Assembly (NCBI RefSeq): GCF_000019085.1 | Contig: NC_010321.1 | Span: 1,124,501 to 1,188,500, forward strand | From: Thermoanaerobacter pseudethanolicus ATCC 33223 | GTDB lineage: Bacteria; Bacillota; Thermoanaerobacteria; Thermoanaerobacterales; Thermoanaerobacteraceae | Length of the DNA stretch: 64,000 bases | Reading direction: 5' to 3' | In this document: positions 1-8,652 of the stretch, piece by piece | Position numbering within the stretch: position 1 is the first letter of the stretch | Layout: each line of letters opens with the position of its first letter | Notes under the pieces: generated by a model | What the model saw: the letters and a program-made list of their open reading frames with translations, nothing else | Databases searched by the model: none | Told to the model about the DNA's origin: nothing | Position numbers and translations under genes: made by a program

Positions 1-729
1 CACGGGGCTATGTGCATTTCTTACTCAGGAAGGTGCCTTTTAAGCAATTACCTTACAGGAAGAGATTCTAATAAAGGTGAATGTGCACAACCTTGCCGGT
101 GGAAATATTATCTTGTAGAAGAAAAAAGGCCAGGAGAGTATATGCCCATATTCGAAGATGAAAGGGGCACATATATTATGAATTCTAAAGACCTATGCAT
201 GATAGAGTACATTCCAGAACTTGTTGAGGCTGGAGTTACAAGCTTTAAAATTGAGGGAAGAAACAAAAGTGCCTACTATGTTGCTGTAGTGACAAGGGCT
301 TACAGAAAGGCGATTGACGATTACCTTGAAAAAGGAAAAGATTATGTTTTTGACAAAAAACTTCTTGAAGAGGTTTCTAAAGCAAGTCACAGAGGATTTA
401 CCACAGGGTTTTATTTTGGCAAGCCAGGTCCTGACGCTCAAAATTATGAGTCTTCTAAGTATATACGTACTCATGATTTTGTAGGAATTGTAAAAGAATA
501 TGACCCCAATACAGAAATTGCTGTTGTAGAGCAAAGAAACAGGATGTTTGTGGGAGATAAAATTGAGATTATGGGTCCTAAAGTAGAGTTTGAGCAGCAA
601 ATTGAAAAAATGTGGGATGAAGAAGGAAATGAGATTGAAGTAGCTCCCCATCCTCAAATGATAGTGAAAATTCCTGTAAAGTATCCTGTAGAAGAATTTT
701 TTATACTGCGTCGAGAAATTAAAAATTAG
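1..729 (+). CDS. U32 peptidase-family protein, 3' part only (TrhP/YrrO-like)
   Basis: The frame is already open at base 1 and reads HGAMCISYSGRC, so the 5' end lies outside the window. The U32 signature region is present (SGRC, then LTGRDSNKGECAQPCRW with its cysteines), followed by a KIEGR motif and a C-terminal small-barrel region. Family members YrrN/YrrO of Bacillus subtilis and YegQ of Escherichia coli take part in 5-hydroxyuridine modification of tRNA rather than proteolysis. That role is inferred from family, not seen. In B. subtilis a penicillin-binding protein gene (yrrR) lies near yrrO, as one does here, which supports the orthology. Confidence 0.9.
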   Translation, partial: HGAMCISYSGRCLLSNYLTGRDSNKGECAQPCRWKYYLVEEKRPGEYMPIFEDERGTYIMNSKDLCMIEYIPELVEAGVTSFKIEGRNKSAYYVAVVTRAYRKAIDDYLEKGKDYVFDKKLLEEVSKASHRGFTTGFYFGKPGPDAQNYESSKYIRTHDFVGIVKEYDPNTEIAVVEQRNRMFVGDKIEIMGPKVEFEQQIEKMWDEEGNEIEVAPHPQMIVKIPVKYPVEEFFILRREIKN

Positions 730-739
730 GTTAAAACTT

Positions 740-773
740 GCTCCTTTTGGGAATACTTTTTCCTGAAAGGAGC
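740..773 (+). promoter_or_regulatory. Hairpin covering the ribosome-binding site of the PBP gene
   Basis: GCTCCTTT at 740-747 is perfectly complementary to AAAGGAGC at 766-773, with an 18-base loop. The right arm is the Shine-Dalgarno sequence of the gene starting at 782. There is no T-run after the stem, so a simple terminator is less likely. The effect on translation is inferred. Confidence 0.5.
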
Positions 774-781
774 AAAGTTTT

Positions 782-2389
782 ATGGAAAATAGAAATTATA
801 GGATTGTTTTTTTGAGGGTAGTTTTGTCAATTTTAATGTTAACATTGATTTTTAGGCTTTTTTACATTCAGGTAATCAAAGGAGATTTTTATTCTCAAAA
901 AGCGGTGGAACAAAAAATTAGAAGCTTTAAAATTTTGGAGAGAAGAGGAGAAATATACGACAGGAATATGATTCCTTTTACGGATAGAGAATACAAAGAA
1001 TATATATTTGCTATACCTAAAATGTTAACTGACAAAGAAAAAGCCGCTAAGGTTATAAGTGAAATTGCTGCAGTAGACTATGAGGATGTGCTAAAATCCC
1101 TTCGAAGTGCAAAAGATTATGTGAAATATGAAGTTAAATTTAATTTAAACAACAAATTACCTATAGGCATTTTTAAGTTAGCTTTGCCTCAAAGGTATTC
1201 GCAAAATTCTTTAGCAAAACATGTAATAGGGTATATAGGAGATAAAAAAATGGGTTTAGAAGATGCTTTTGATGGAATTTTAAATAGCAAAAGGGAAGAT
1301 AGCATTGCAGTGTTTACTGATGGGAATAATACTGATTATATAAAAGGGTTAGGAGTAAGGTTAAAAACTTCTGGAAAAGAAGTTTTGGGGGTAAAAACTA
1401 CTCTTGATTATCACATACAAAAGGCAGTAGAGAATGTTCTTGACAAGAATATGGTAGATGGAGCAGCAGTGGTATTAGATATAAAAACAGGTGATATACT
1501 TGCAATGGCAAGTAGACCTAATTTTGACCAAAATAATATTCAAGCTTATTTAAATAGCTCTAACGAAGAATTTATAAACAAAGCTGTCTCAATGTATCCC
1601 CCTGGCTCTATTTTTAAAATTGTAGTAGCTGCTGCAGCATTAGAATATAATAAAGTGAATTTACAAGATACTTTTTATTGTAGTGGTAGTTATGATATAA
1701 ATGGAATAGTATTTCACGATTACAAAGGAGAAAGTCATGGAGTAATAAACATGGTAAAAGGTTTTGCAGTTTCCTGCAATACTACTTTTATAAAGATTGG
1801 GCAAATAACAGGGGCCAAAAATATTTTGGAGATGGCGAGAAATTTTGGAATAGAAAATGATGATGGTCTGCCAATACCTGAGCAAATAGGGAGATTGCCT
1901 AAATTGTCTGATACTTATGGAGCAGGAATTGGGAATTTGTCAATAGGGCAAGGGGATGTGCTGATGACGCCTCTTCAAGCAGCTGATATCGCAGCGACAA
2001 TAGCTAATAACGGTGTTAGGAATGTTCCACGTTTAGTGACTGCAATAGTTGATGAAGAAGGGAAAGAAATTGAAAAATTGTCTCAGAAAAAGTCTTACAG
2101 GGTGATAAGCGAAAAAAACGCTAAAATTTTAAAAGAGATGATGAGAGAAGTGGTTATTGACCCAGAAGGGACAGGGAAAAGGGCTGAGACTACGTATGGC
2201 AGTGCTGGTAAAACAGGTTCTGCTGAAGTCAGTAAAGAGCTAAATATATATCATGCTTGGTTTACAGGTTTTGTTCCTTTTGATAAACCTAAATATGCAA
2301 TTTCGATTTTTGTAAAAAACGGAGATACTGGAGGAACTAAAGCTGCTCCTCTTTTTAAAGAAATAGCGGAGGAAATAATGAAATATTGA
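782..2389 (+). CDS. Class B penicillin-binding protein (PbpI/YrrR-like transpeptidase)
   Basis: This is a membrane-anchored peptidoglycan transpeptidase of 535 residues. One transmembrane segment lies at about residues 9-30, a dimerisation-type domain at 50-160 and the transpeptidase domain at 200-530. The three active-site motifs are visible: S276-x-x-K in PGSIFK, S331-C-N, and K477-T-G. No PASTA domain follows, unlike SpoVD. The start has AAAGGAG nine bases upstream, held in a hairpin. Position next to a U32 gene and before sigK suggests the YrrR/PbpI group, which is sporulation-linked in B. subtilis. The exact PBP class is inferred. Confidence 0.9.
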   Translation: MENRNYRIVFLRVVLSILMLTLIFRLFYIQVIKGDFYSQKAVEQKIRSFKILERRGEIYDRNMIPFTDREYKEYIFAIPKMLTDKEKAAKVISEIAAVDYEDVLKSLRSAKDYVKYEVKFNLNNKLPIGIFKLALPQRYSQNSLAKHVIGYIGDKKMGLEDAFDGILNSKREDSIAVFTDGNNTDYIKGLGVRLKTSGKEVLGVKTTLDYHIQKAVENVLDKNMVDGAAVVLDIKTGDILAMASRPNFDQNNIQAYLNSSNEEFINKAVSMYPPGSIFKIVVAAAALEYNKVNLQDTFYCSGSYDINGIVFHDYKGESHGVINMVKGFAVSCNTTFIKIGQITGAKNILEMARNFGIENDDGLPIPEQIGRLPKLSDTYGAGIGNLSIGQGDVLMTPLQAADIAATIANNGVRNVPRLVTAIVDEEGKEIEKLSQKKSYRVISEKNAKILKEMMREVVIDPEGTGKRAETTYGSAGKTGSAEVSKELNIYHAWFTGFVPFDKPKYAISIFVKNGDTGGTKAAPLFKEIAEEIMKY

Positions 2390-2398
2390 TGTACGTGC

Positions 2399-2425
2399 AC
2401 CATTTTAAATAAAGCACATATAATA
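2399..2425 (+). promoter_or_regulatory. Sigma-K/sigma-E-type promoter of sigK
   Basis: CATATAATA at 2417-2425 fits the sigma-K -10 pattern CATANNNTA and also resembles the sigma-E -10. An AC dinucleotide at 2399-2400 lies 16 bases upstream, the spacing expected for sigma-K. A sporulation-specific promoter here would fit sigK autoregulation. Confidence 0.45.
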
Positions 2426-2457
2426 GATGTGTAATGTTGAAAAAAGGGGTGGCGGCA

Positions 2458-3153
2458 ATGTGGGAAGTTGTTGTTGCAATTTTGGCTTCAATTGTAAAGG
2501 AAATCTTAAATCTTGGTTACTTGACAAACACCAACTCTTTTCCCAATCCACTTACTCCAGAAGAAGAAAAGAAATATTTAGAAGCTTATAAAAACGGTGA
2601 TGAGGAAGCGAGGAATATTTTAATAGAAAGAAACTTAAGGTTGGTAGCTCATGTTGTTAAAAAGTACAGTGGCACAGGTAAAGATATAGATGATTTAATA
2701 TCTATTGGGACAATAGGGCTTATAAAAGCAATTTCCACCTTTGATTCTTCTAAAGGAACACATCTTGCCACATATGCAGCCAGATGTATAGAAAACGAAA
2801 TACTTATGTCTATACGAACGGAAAAAAAGATGAAAGGAGAGGTTTTTCTCCAAGACCCTATTGGTGTCGATAAAGAGGGCAATGAGATATCTTTAATGGA
2901 TGTCCTTGGCACAGAGGAAGATGAAATATCAGAGCAAGTGGAGAAAAAACTTCAAATTAAAAAGCTGTACAGTAAAATGAACAGCGTTTTAAAAAATAGA
3001 GAAAAGTTAATTATAGAAATGAGATACGGGTTATATAATGGTAAAGTGAGAACTCAAAGAGAAATAGCAAAAATGCTGGGTATATCTCGATCATATGTTT
3101 CAAGGATTGAGAAGAAGGCTTTAAATAAGCTTTTTAAAGAGCTTTCCATGTAA
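2458..3153 (+). CDS. sigK: RNA polymerase sporulation sigma factor SigK, uninterrupted
   Basis: Late mother-cell sigma factor of 231 residues. Region 2 is seen around RNLRLVAHVVKKY and DLISIGTIGLIKA, and region 4 with its helix-turn-helix around TQREIAKMLGISRSYVSRIEKKAL. ATG at 2458 is chosen over an in-frame upstream codon because GGGGTGG lies before it and because it gives a short hydrophobic N-terminus (WEVVVAILASIVKEI), which resembles the pro-sequence of pro-sigma-K. The gene is continuous, so there is no skin-type insertion. It is preceded by a sigma-K/E-like promoter. Confidence 0.93.
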   Translation: MWEVVVAILASIVKEILNLGYLTNTNSFPNPLTPEEEKKYLEAYKNGDEEARNILIERNLRLVAHVVKKYSGTGKDIDDLISIGTIGLIKAISTFDSSKGTHLATYAARCIENEILMSIRTEKKMKGEVFLQDPIGVDKEGNEISLMDVLGTEEDEISEQVEKKLQIKKLYSKMNSVLKNREKLIIEMRYGLYNGKVRTQREIAKMLGISRSYVSRIEKKALNKLFKELSM

Positions 3154-3216
3154 AACTGTTTGTATTGACAGTTTATTTTTTTTTATTATATAATTTTAAC
3201 TAAATGAGGTGAAGAT

Positions 3217-3717
3217 ATGTATAAAAAGTTAATTCCTGATATTATAGTGGAAAATATCTATGATATCAATTTAGACTTTTTAAAAGAAAAAGGAATTACC
3301 AGTCTTGTCTTAGATATTGACAATACTTTAGTGCCTCAAAAATCAAAATTTCCCGATAAAATGACTATTGAATGGCTTGAAAAAGTAAAAAAAGAGGGGT
3401 TTAAAATTTGTCTCATTTCAAATAACACTAAAAGAAGAGTGAATGAATTTAAAGAAAAAGTTGGTGTACCTGGAATAGCTTGGGCCATTAAGCCGAGAAA
3501 AGGAGCTTTTAAAAAGGCTTTAAAGATTTTAAATGCTAAGCCTAATGAAACAGCTTTAATAGGAGATCAAATATTTACTGATATTTTTGGTGGCAAAAGA
3601 GCAGGTTTATATACTATTTTGGTAAAACCTCTATCAGAAGAGGAATTAGGATGGACTAAACTTATGAGAAAAGCGGAAAAACATGTACTTAAAAGGATTG
3701 AGAGATATGGAGATTAA
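3217..3717 (+). CDS. yqeG: YqeG-family HAD phosphatase
   Basis: A HAD superfamily IIIA hydrolase of 166 residues. The catalytic loop DIDNTLVP (D33 and D35) and the later GDQIFTDIFGGKRAG loop are intact. Related proteins are phosphatidylglycerophosphate phosphatases or unassigned phosphatases; the substrate cannot be read from the sequence. GAGGTGAAG precedes the ATG. In B. subtilis yqeG also precedes aroE in the same cluster (with yqeH between), matching the order here. Confidence 0.88.
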   Translation: MYKKLIPDIIVENIYDINLDFLKEKGITSLVLDIDNTLVPQKSKFPDKMTIEWLEKVKKEGFKICLISNNTKRRVNEFKEKVGVPGIAWAIKPRKGAFKKALKILNAKPNETALIGDQIFTDIFGGKRAGLYTILVKPLSEEELGWTKLMRKAEKHVLKRIERYGD

Positions 3718-4561
3718 TTCAAATACTAAACTGTATGGTCTTATAGGCCATCCTGTAGAACATAGTTTATCCCCTTTAATACATAACTATGCTTTTAAGT
3801 CTTTAAATTTAAATTGTGTCTACACTGTTTTTGATGTTTTGCCAGAAAAGCTTGAAGATGCAGTAAATGGAGTAAAATCTTTGGGAATAAAAGGAGTTAA
3901 TGTGACTGTGCCACATAAAGAGAAGATAATTAAATACTTAGATGTGGTTTCAGAAGAAGCTTTAAAAATTGGCGCAGTCAATACTGTAGTCAATGAAGAA
4001 GGAATATTAAAAGGCTATAATACGGATGTCTATGGCTTTATAGACTCATTAACAGAAGTAGGAAAAAAAATTGAAGGAAGAAAAGCTGTTGTCTTAGGAG
4101 CTGGTGGAGCTTCTAAAGCTGTTTGTGTCGCCCTTGCTCTAAAAGGGATAGATTCGATAATAATTGCCAATAGAAGTGTTGAGAGAGCAAAAGATTTGTC
4201 AGAGTACATTAAAAAAGAATTTAAGATTCAGTGTGATTACTGCAGTATAAATGAAGTAAAAGAACTACCAGAAATAGATATACTTGTTAATACTACAAGC
4301 GTAGGAATGTATCCAAATACAGAAGATTCTCCTGCTGATGAAAAAGTGGTTTTGAAAGCTAAATTTGTCTATGACCTTATTTACAATCCTTTTGAAACTG
4401 CTCTTTTAAAACATGCGAAAAAGAATGGAATAAAGTATTCTAATGGACTTTCTATGTTGGTAAATCAAGCTAATTATTCTTTCAAATTATGGACAGGGGG
4501 ATTTTTCGACAAAAATTTGGTATACAGGTATTTAAAAGAAGGAATTACGCATAATTTGTAG
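3707..4561 (+). CDS. aroE: Shikimate dehydrogenase
   Basis: NADP-dependent reduction of 3-dehydroshikimate to shikimate. The N-terminal substrate domain shows GHPVEHSLSPLIHN, the shikimate-binding N-V-T-V-P-H-K segment, and the Rossmann loop GAGGASKAV. Length is 284 residues, normal for AroE. ATG at 3707 is chosen because it places the usual N-terminus (a few residues before KLYGLIGHPVEHS) correctly. It overlaps the end of yqeG by 11 bases, indicating coupled translation. aroK and aroQ lie downstream on the far side of the pilus operon. Confidence 0.95.
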   Translation: MEINSNTKLYGLIGHPVEHSLSPLIHNYAFKSLNLNCVYTVFDVLPEKLEDAVNGVKSLGIKGVNVTVPHKEKIIKYLDVVSEEALKIGAVNTVVNEEGILKGYNTDVYGFIDSLTEVGKKIEGRKAVVLGAGGASKAVCVALALKGIDSIIIANRSVERAKDLSEYIKKEFKIQCDYCSINEVKELPEIDILVNTTSVGMYPNTEDSPADEKVVLKAKFVYDLIYNPFETALLKHAKKNGIKYSNGLSMLVNQANYSFKLWTGGFFDKNLVYRYLKEGITHNL

Positions 4562-4585
4562 AATATTTTATAAAGAGTAGATGAA

Positions 4586-4663
4586 GTGAGGCTATATGTG
4601 GGCACTTTATGCCTCACGGATACAGTGGTGCAACCGGCTTTATGTCGGCTTTATTATTTTTGG
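4586..4663 (+). promoter_or_regulatory. Structured leader before the pilus operon (unclassified candidate cis-RNA)
   Basis: GTGAGGC at 4586-4592 pairs with GCCTCAC at 4611-4617 (7 bp). A second stem, CCGGC 4634-4638 with GTCGG 4644-4648, is followed by a U-rich stretch 4650-4661 that looks like a weak terminator just before the pilB ribosome-binding site. The linker reads GGATACAGTGGTGCAA. The layout of one hairpin, a linker and a terminator-like hairpin resembles a riboswitch. I cannot match it to a class, and the c-di-GMP-I core was not found. Confidence 0.4.
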
Positions 4664-4674
4664 AGGTATATTTT

Positions 4675-6351
4675 ATGGCCAAGAAAAAGCTAGGGGAGCT
4701 TTTACTTGAGGTAGGGCTTATAACAGAAGAACAATTAAAGCACGCAATAGAAGTTCAAAACAAAACAGGAGAAAAGTTAGGAAAAGTTCTTATTAAATTG
4801 GGGTATGTTACAGAAAGCCAAATACTAGAGGCTTTAGAATTTCAATTAGGTATTCCACATGTAGATTTGCAAAAATACTATATTGATCCCGATGTAGCAA
4901 AATTAATTCCTGAAGCCGTTGCTAAAAGACATACTATTATTCCTATAAAAAAAGATGAAGATGGTATATTGGTAGCAATGGCAGACCCTCTGAATATTTT
5001 TGCACTAGATGATGTGAGAATCATTACGAAACAAAATGTAAAGCCTTTAATTGCTTCTGAAGGAAGCATCTTAAAAGCCATAGATAGAATTTACGGAAGA
5101 GAACAGGCAGAAAAAGCAGTACAGGATTTTAAAAAGGAGTTTCAAAGTGAAAGTCAAGAAGAGCTGCCAGATGAGATTCTTGAAGAAGTACAAAACGCGC
5201 CTGCTGTACGCTTTGTAAATTCTATAATTGAGCAGGCAATAAAAAATAGGGCTTCAGATATTCACATTGAACCTACTGAAAAAGACCTTAGAATTCGATT
5301 TAGGATAGATGGACAATTAACAGAAGCTATGAGGACTATAAAAAGTACCCATGCCCCTGTTGTGACAAGAGTAAAAATTATGGCTAATATGAACATCGCT
5401 GAAAGAAGACTTCCTCAAGATGGCAGATTTGATTTTACTACAGGTGGTAAAAATATTGACATAAGAGTTTCTTCGTTGCCCACTGTTTTTGGAGAGAAAT
5501 TGGTATTGAGGCTTTTAGACAAGGAAAATTTTATAATGACAAAGGAGCAATTAGGTTTTGAAGAAGAGGATCTGGTGCTCTTTGATAAACTTATCAAAAG
5601 GCCTAATGGCATTGTGCTTTTGACTGGTCCTACAGGTAGTGGGAAAACCACCACTCTTTATGCAATGCTGAGAGAGCTTAACAAACCCAATATTAATATA
5701 ATAACTGTTGAGGACCCTGTTGAGTATTCCCTTGAGGGAATAAACCAGGTACAAGTTAATGAAAAGGCAGGCCTTACCTTTGCGACTGCTCTTAGGTCAA
5801 TTTTGAGGCAAGACCCTGATATAATTATGATTGGAGAAATTAGAGATACTGAAACTGCTGAGATAGCTATTCGCTCTGCCATAACAGGGCACTTAGTCCT
5901 TTCCACTTTGCATACAAATGATGCGGCGGGAGCGGTGACTAGGCTTGTAGATATGGGTATAGAGCCTTATCTTGTGTCTTCTTCTGTAGTAGGGGTTATT
6001 GCTCAGAGATTGGCGAGAAAAATATGTGATAACTGTAGAATTTCTTATAAAGCTTCCAAAGGCGAAAAAGAGCTATTGGGAATTTCAGAAAATGAAGACA
6101 TTACTTTATACAAGGGGAGAGGGTGCCCTGTTTGTAATAAAACAGGCTATAGGGGAAGAATTCCTATATATGAGATAATGACTGTTACTTCTGATATTAG
6201 AGAGCTTATAAATGCTAAGGTTTCCTCTGATGTTATTGGAGCTCAGGCTGTAAAAAATGGCATGAAAACTTTACGAGAAAGTGCTAAAAGACTTGTATTA
6301 CAAGGAAAAACTACAATTGATGAAATGATAAGACTAACTTACGAGGAATGA
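4675..6351 (+). CDS. pilB: Type IV pilus extension ATPase PilB
   Basis: Hexameric ATPase that powers pilin polymerisation. It has an N-terminal MshEN/GSPII_E domain (residues about 1-150, KLGELLLEVGLITEEQL) and a C-terminal ATPase with Walker A GPTGSGKTTT, an Asp box, Walker B IIMIGEIRD, a His box, and the tetracysteine zinc motif (CDNC and CPVC). It has 558 residues. ATG at 4675 is chosen for its GGAGG ribosome-binding site. An in-frame codon upstream would translate the structured leader and is rejected. The N-terminal MshEN domain in other proteins can bind c-di-GMP, which is possible but not shown here. Confidence 0.96.
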   Translation: MAKKKLGELLLEVGLITEEQLKHAIEVQNKTGEKLGKVLIKLGYVTESQILEALEFQLGIPHVDLQKYYIDPDVAKLIPEAVAKRHTIIPIKKDEDGILVAMADPLNIFALDDVRIITKQNVKPLIASEGSILKAIDRIYGREQAEKAVQDFKKEFQSESQEELPDEILEEVQNAPAVRFVNSIIEQAIKNRASDIHIEPTEKDLRIRFRIDGQLTEAMRTIKSTHAPVVTRVKIMANMNIAERRLPQDGRFDFTTGGKNIDIRVSSLPTVFGEKLVLRLLDKENFIMTKEQLGFEEEDLVLFDKLIKRPNGIVLLTGPTGSGKTTTLYAMLRELNKPNINIITVEDPVEYSLEGINQVQVNEKAGLTFATALRSILRQDPDIIMIGEIRDTETAEIAIRSAITGHLVLSTLHTNDAAGAVTRLVDMGIEPYLVSSSVVGVIAQRLARKICDNCRISYKASKGEKELLGISENEDITLYKGRGCPVCNKTGYRGRIPIYEIMTVTSDIRELINAKVSSDVIGAQAVKNGMKTLRESAKRLVLQGKTTIDEMIRLTYEE

Positions 6352-6356
6352 GGGAT

Positions 6357-7406
6357 ATGGATACAAAGGAACTTTTAAAATTAGTAGTTGAAAGAAAAGC
6401 TTCAGACTTGCATATAACGGTTGGAGTACCTCCAGTTCTTAGAATTAATGGCTATTTAGAAAAATTAGAAGGGGAACCTTTTACCCCTGGGCAGACTGAA
6501 GAAATAGTTAAGGATTTATTGACAAGTGAGCAATTGAAAAAGTTAGAACAAAATGGAGATATTGATTTGTCCTATTCAGTTACAGGATTAGGAAGGTTTA
6601 GAATAAATGTATACAAACAAAGGGGAAGTTATAGCCTTGCAATAAGGTCTGTAGCTTTGAGAATACCTACAATAGAGGAATTGGGACTTCCTCCAATACT
6701 TAAAGACTTAGCTTTAAAGGCAAGAGGGCTTATATTGGTAACAGGACCTACTGGCAGTGGTAAATCTACTACACTGGCTGCGATGGTGGATTGGATAAAC
6801 TCTAAAAGGACTTGTCATATTCTCACATTGGAAGACCCTATAGAATATTTACATAAACACAACAAAAGCATAGTAAATCAAAGAGAGATTGGGCATGATG
6901 CGGCATCTTACGCTTCAGCTTTAAGGGCTGCTTTAAGGGAGGACCCGGATGTTATATTAGTGGGAGAGATGAGGGATTTAGAAACCATCCAAATTGCTAT
7001 AACTGCTGCTGAGACAGGCCATCTTGTTTTGTCCACTCTTCACACAATAGGAGCCGTTAAGACGATCGATAGGATTATTGATGTTTTTCCTCCCCATCAG
7101 CAGCAGCAGATAAAAATTCAGCTTTCAAATGTTTTAGAGGGAATTATTTCTCAACAGCTTATACCTAAAAAGGACAACAGCGGCAGAGTAGTTGCGACAG
7201 AAGTGATGATTGCTACTCCTGCTATAAGAAATCTCATAAGAGAAGGGAAGACTTTCCAGATACAGTCGGCAGTTCAAACAGGTAGCAAGTTTGGAATGAT
7301 GACAATGGATATGTCTATTTTACATCTGTTAAAAAGAGGAGTTATATCATTAGAGGATGCTTTGACATATTGCGTAGACCAAGAGAATTTTTCTCGCATG
7401 ATATAG
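6357..7406 (+). CDS. pilT: Type IV pilus retraction ATPase PilT
   Basis: Hexameric ATPase for pilus retraction. It shows the PilT N-terminus (KASDLHITVGVPPVLRING), Walker A GPTGSGKST, Walker B VILVGEMRD and the C-terminal AIRNLIREGK motif typical of PilT. ATG at 6357 sits behind GAGGG and gives a normal PilT start; ATG at 6348, overlapping the pilB stop, is an alternative. Having both PilB and PilT indicates dynamic pili able to twitch or take up DNA. Confidence 0.95.
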   Translation: MDTKELLKLVVERKASDLHITVGVPPVLRINGYLEKLEGEPFTPGQTEEIVKDLLTSEQLKKLEQNGDIDLSYSVTGLGRFRINVYKQRGSYSLAIRSVALRIPTIEELGLPPILKDLALKARGLILVTGPTGSGKSTTLAAMVDWINSKRTCHILTLEDPIEYLHKHNKSIVNQREIGHDAASYASALRAALREDPDVILVGEMRDLETIQIAITAAETGHLVLSTLHTIGAVKTIDRIIDVFPPHQQQQIKIQLSNVLEGIISQQLIPKKDNSGRVVATEVMIATPAIRNLIREGKTFQIQSAVQTGSKFGMMTMDMSILHLLKRGVISLEDALTYCVDQENFSRMI

Positions 7407-7416
7407 AGGTGATTAT

Positions 7417-8628
7417 ATGCCGTTGTATGCTTATAGGGCAAGGGATATGGGAGGAAATCTCGTTACAGGGACTTTGGAAGTTGACTCAAAATCTCAGTGT
7501 ATTGACATTTTAAAACAGAGAAATTATTATATAATCGACATACAAGAAGAGATAGTCAAACAAGACATACTCGATTTTAGTTCTTTTAAAAAGGTCAAAG
7601 TAAAAGATATTGCGGTCTTCTGTCGGCAGTTTGCCACTCTGATAAATGCAGGGATTCCTATAGTGACCTCTTTGGTTACTATGAGAGAACAAGTGGAGAA
7701 TAAAAGACTGAAAAATGCTTTGAGAGAGGTGTACGAAGAAGTTCAAAAAGGAAGGACTCTTTCTGATGCTATGAAAAGGCACAGTGATGTTTTTCCTATG
7801 CTTTTATATAATATGGTGGAAGTGGGGGAAGTAAGCGGTACTTTAGATAAAGTGATGAATGAAATGGCAGAACACTATGAAAAAGAGAATGAATTAAATC
7901 AGAAAATAAAGTCTGCCCTTACATATCCTGTAATTGTGTCAATCGTAGCGATTTTGGTGGTTATATTTCTCTTGACAAATGTTTTGCCTATTTTTGTGGG
8001 GATGTTTGAAAATGCAGGTGTACAGCTGCCACTGCCTACAAGGATTCTCCTCGCTATAAGCGGTTCTATATCTAAATATTGGTATTTTTACATAGGAGTA
8101 ATTTTGGTGATTTCTTATTCGATTTCGAGTTTTTTAAAGACACCTCAAGGAAGGTGCATTTATGACAGAATGCTTTTAAACATGCCAATCTTTGCCCCTT
8201 TAAACAAAAAGATTTTAATTTCCAGGTTTACAAGGACTTTAGGAACATTGATAAGTGCTGGTGTACCGCTTATGAAGGCAATGGAAGTAGTAGAAAAAGT
8301 TGTGGGTAATACAGTAGTAGCAGAGGGACTTAAAAAAGCGCAAGACGATATAAAAAAAGGCTTACCCCTTTCAGAACCTCTAAAAAGAATTGGCATTTTC
8401 CCGCCAATGGTGATTCAGATGATAGGTATTGGTGAAAGTTCAGGTTCATTGGACAGCATATTAAATAAAACTGCTGATTTTTATGACGGAGAAGTGGATA
8501 CAGCCGTGTCACAAATGACAACTCTATTAGAACCATTAATAATTGTTATGCTGGCAACAGTAGTGGGATTTATAGTTATCTCAATAATTATGCCACTCTT
8601 TGAATTATACAATTTTATAGGCCAGTGA
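7417..8628 (+). CDS. pilC: Type IV pilus inner-membrane platform protein PilC
   Basis: Platform protein of the T2SF family, 403 residues. It has two duplicated cytoplasmic T2SF domains (about 65-190 and 270-390) and three hydrophobic segments, around residues 170-195, 220-240 and 375-398. FCRQFATLINAGIPI and FTRTLGTLISAGVPL are the two copies of the domain-start motif. It lies 10 bases after pilT in the same operon. It couples the ATPases to the pilin filament. Confidence 0.95.
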   Translation: MPLYAYRARDMGGNLVTGTLEVDSKSQCIDILKQRNYYIIDIQEEIVKQDILDFSSFKKVKVKDIAVFCRQFATLINAGIPIVTSLVTMREQVENKRLKNALREVYEEVQKGRTLSDAMKRHSDVFPMLLYNMVEVGEVSGTLDKVMNEMAEHYEKENELNQKIKSALTYPVIVSIVAILVVIFLLTNVLPIFVGMFENAGVQLPLPTRILLAISGSISKYWYFYIGVILVISYSISSFLKTPQGRCIYDRMLLNMPIFAPLNKKILISRFTRTLGTLISAGVPLMKAMEVVEKVVGNTVVAEGLKKAQDDIKKGLPLSEPLKRIGIFPPMVIQMIGIGESSGSLDSILNKTADFYDGEVDTAVSQMTTLLEPLIIVMLATVVGFIVISIIMPLFELYNFIGQ

Positions 8629-8652
8629 TATTGGGAAAGGGGGTGAAAAAGG

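Noticed and set aside
2458-3153. A skin element or split sigK
   Set aside because: All sigma regions are present in one continuous frame.
4586-4663. c-di-GMP-I (GEMM) riboswitch before pilB
   Set aside because: The conserved GGGCAAACC and ACGCAAAGCC elements are not present, so the class was not assigned.
4609-4674. Upstream in-frame start adding about 22 residues to PilB
   Set aside because: It would translate the structured leader; ATG 4675 has a clear GGAGG and matches the normal PilB N-terminus.
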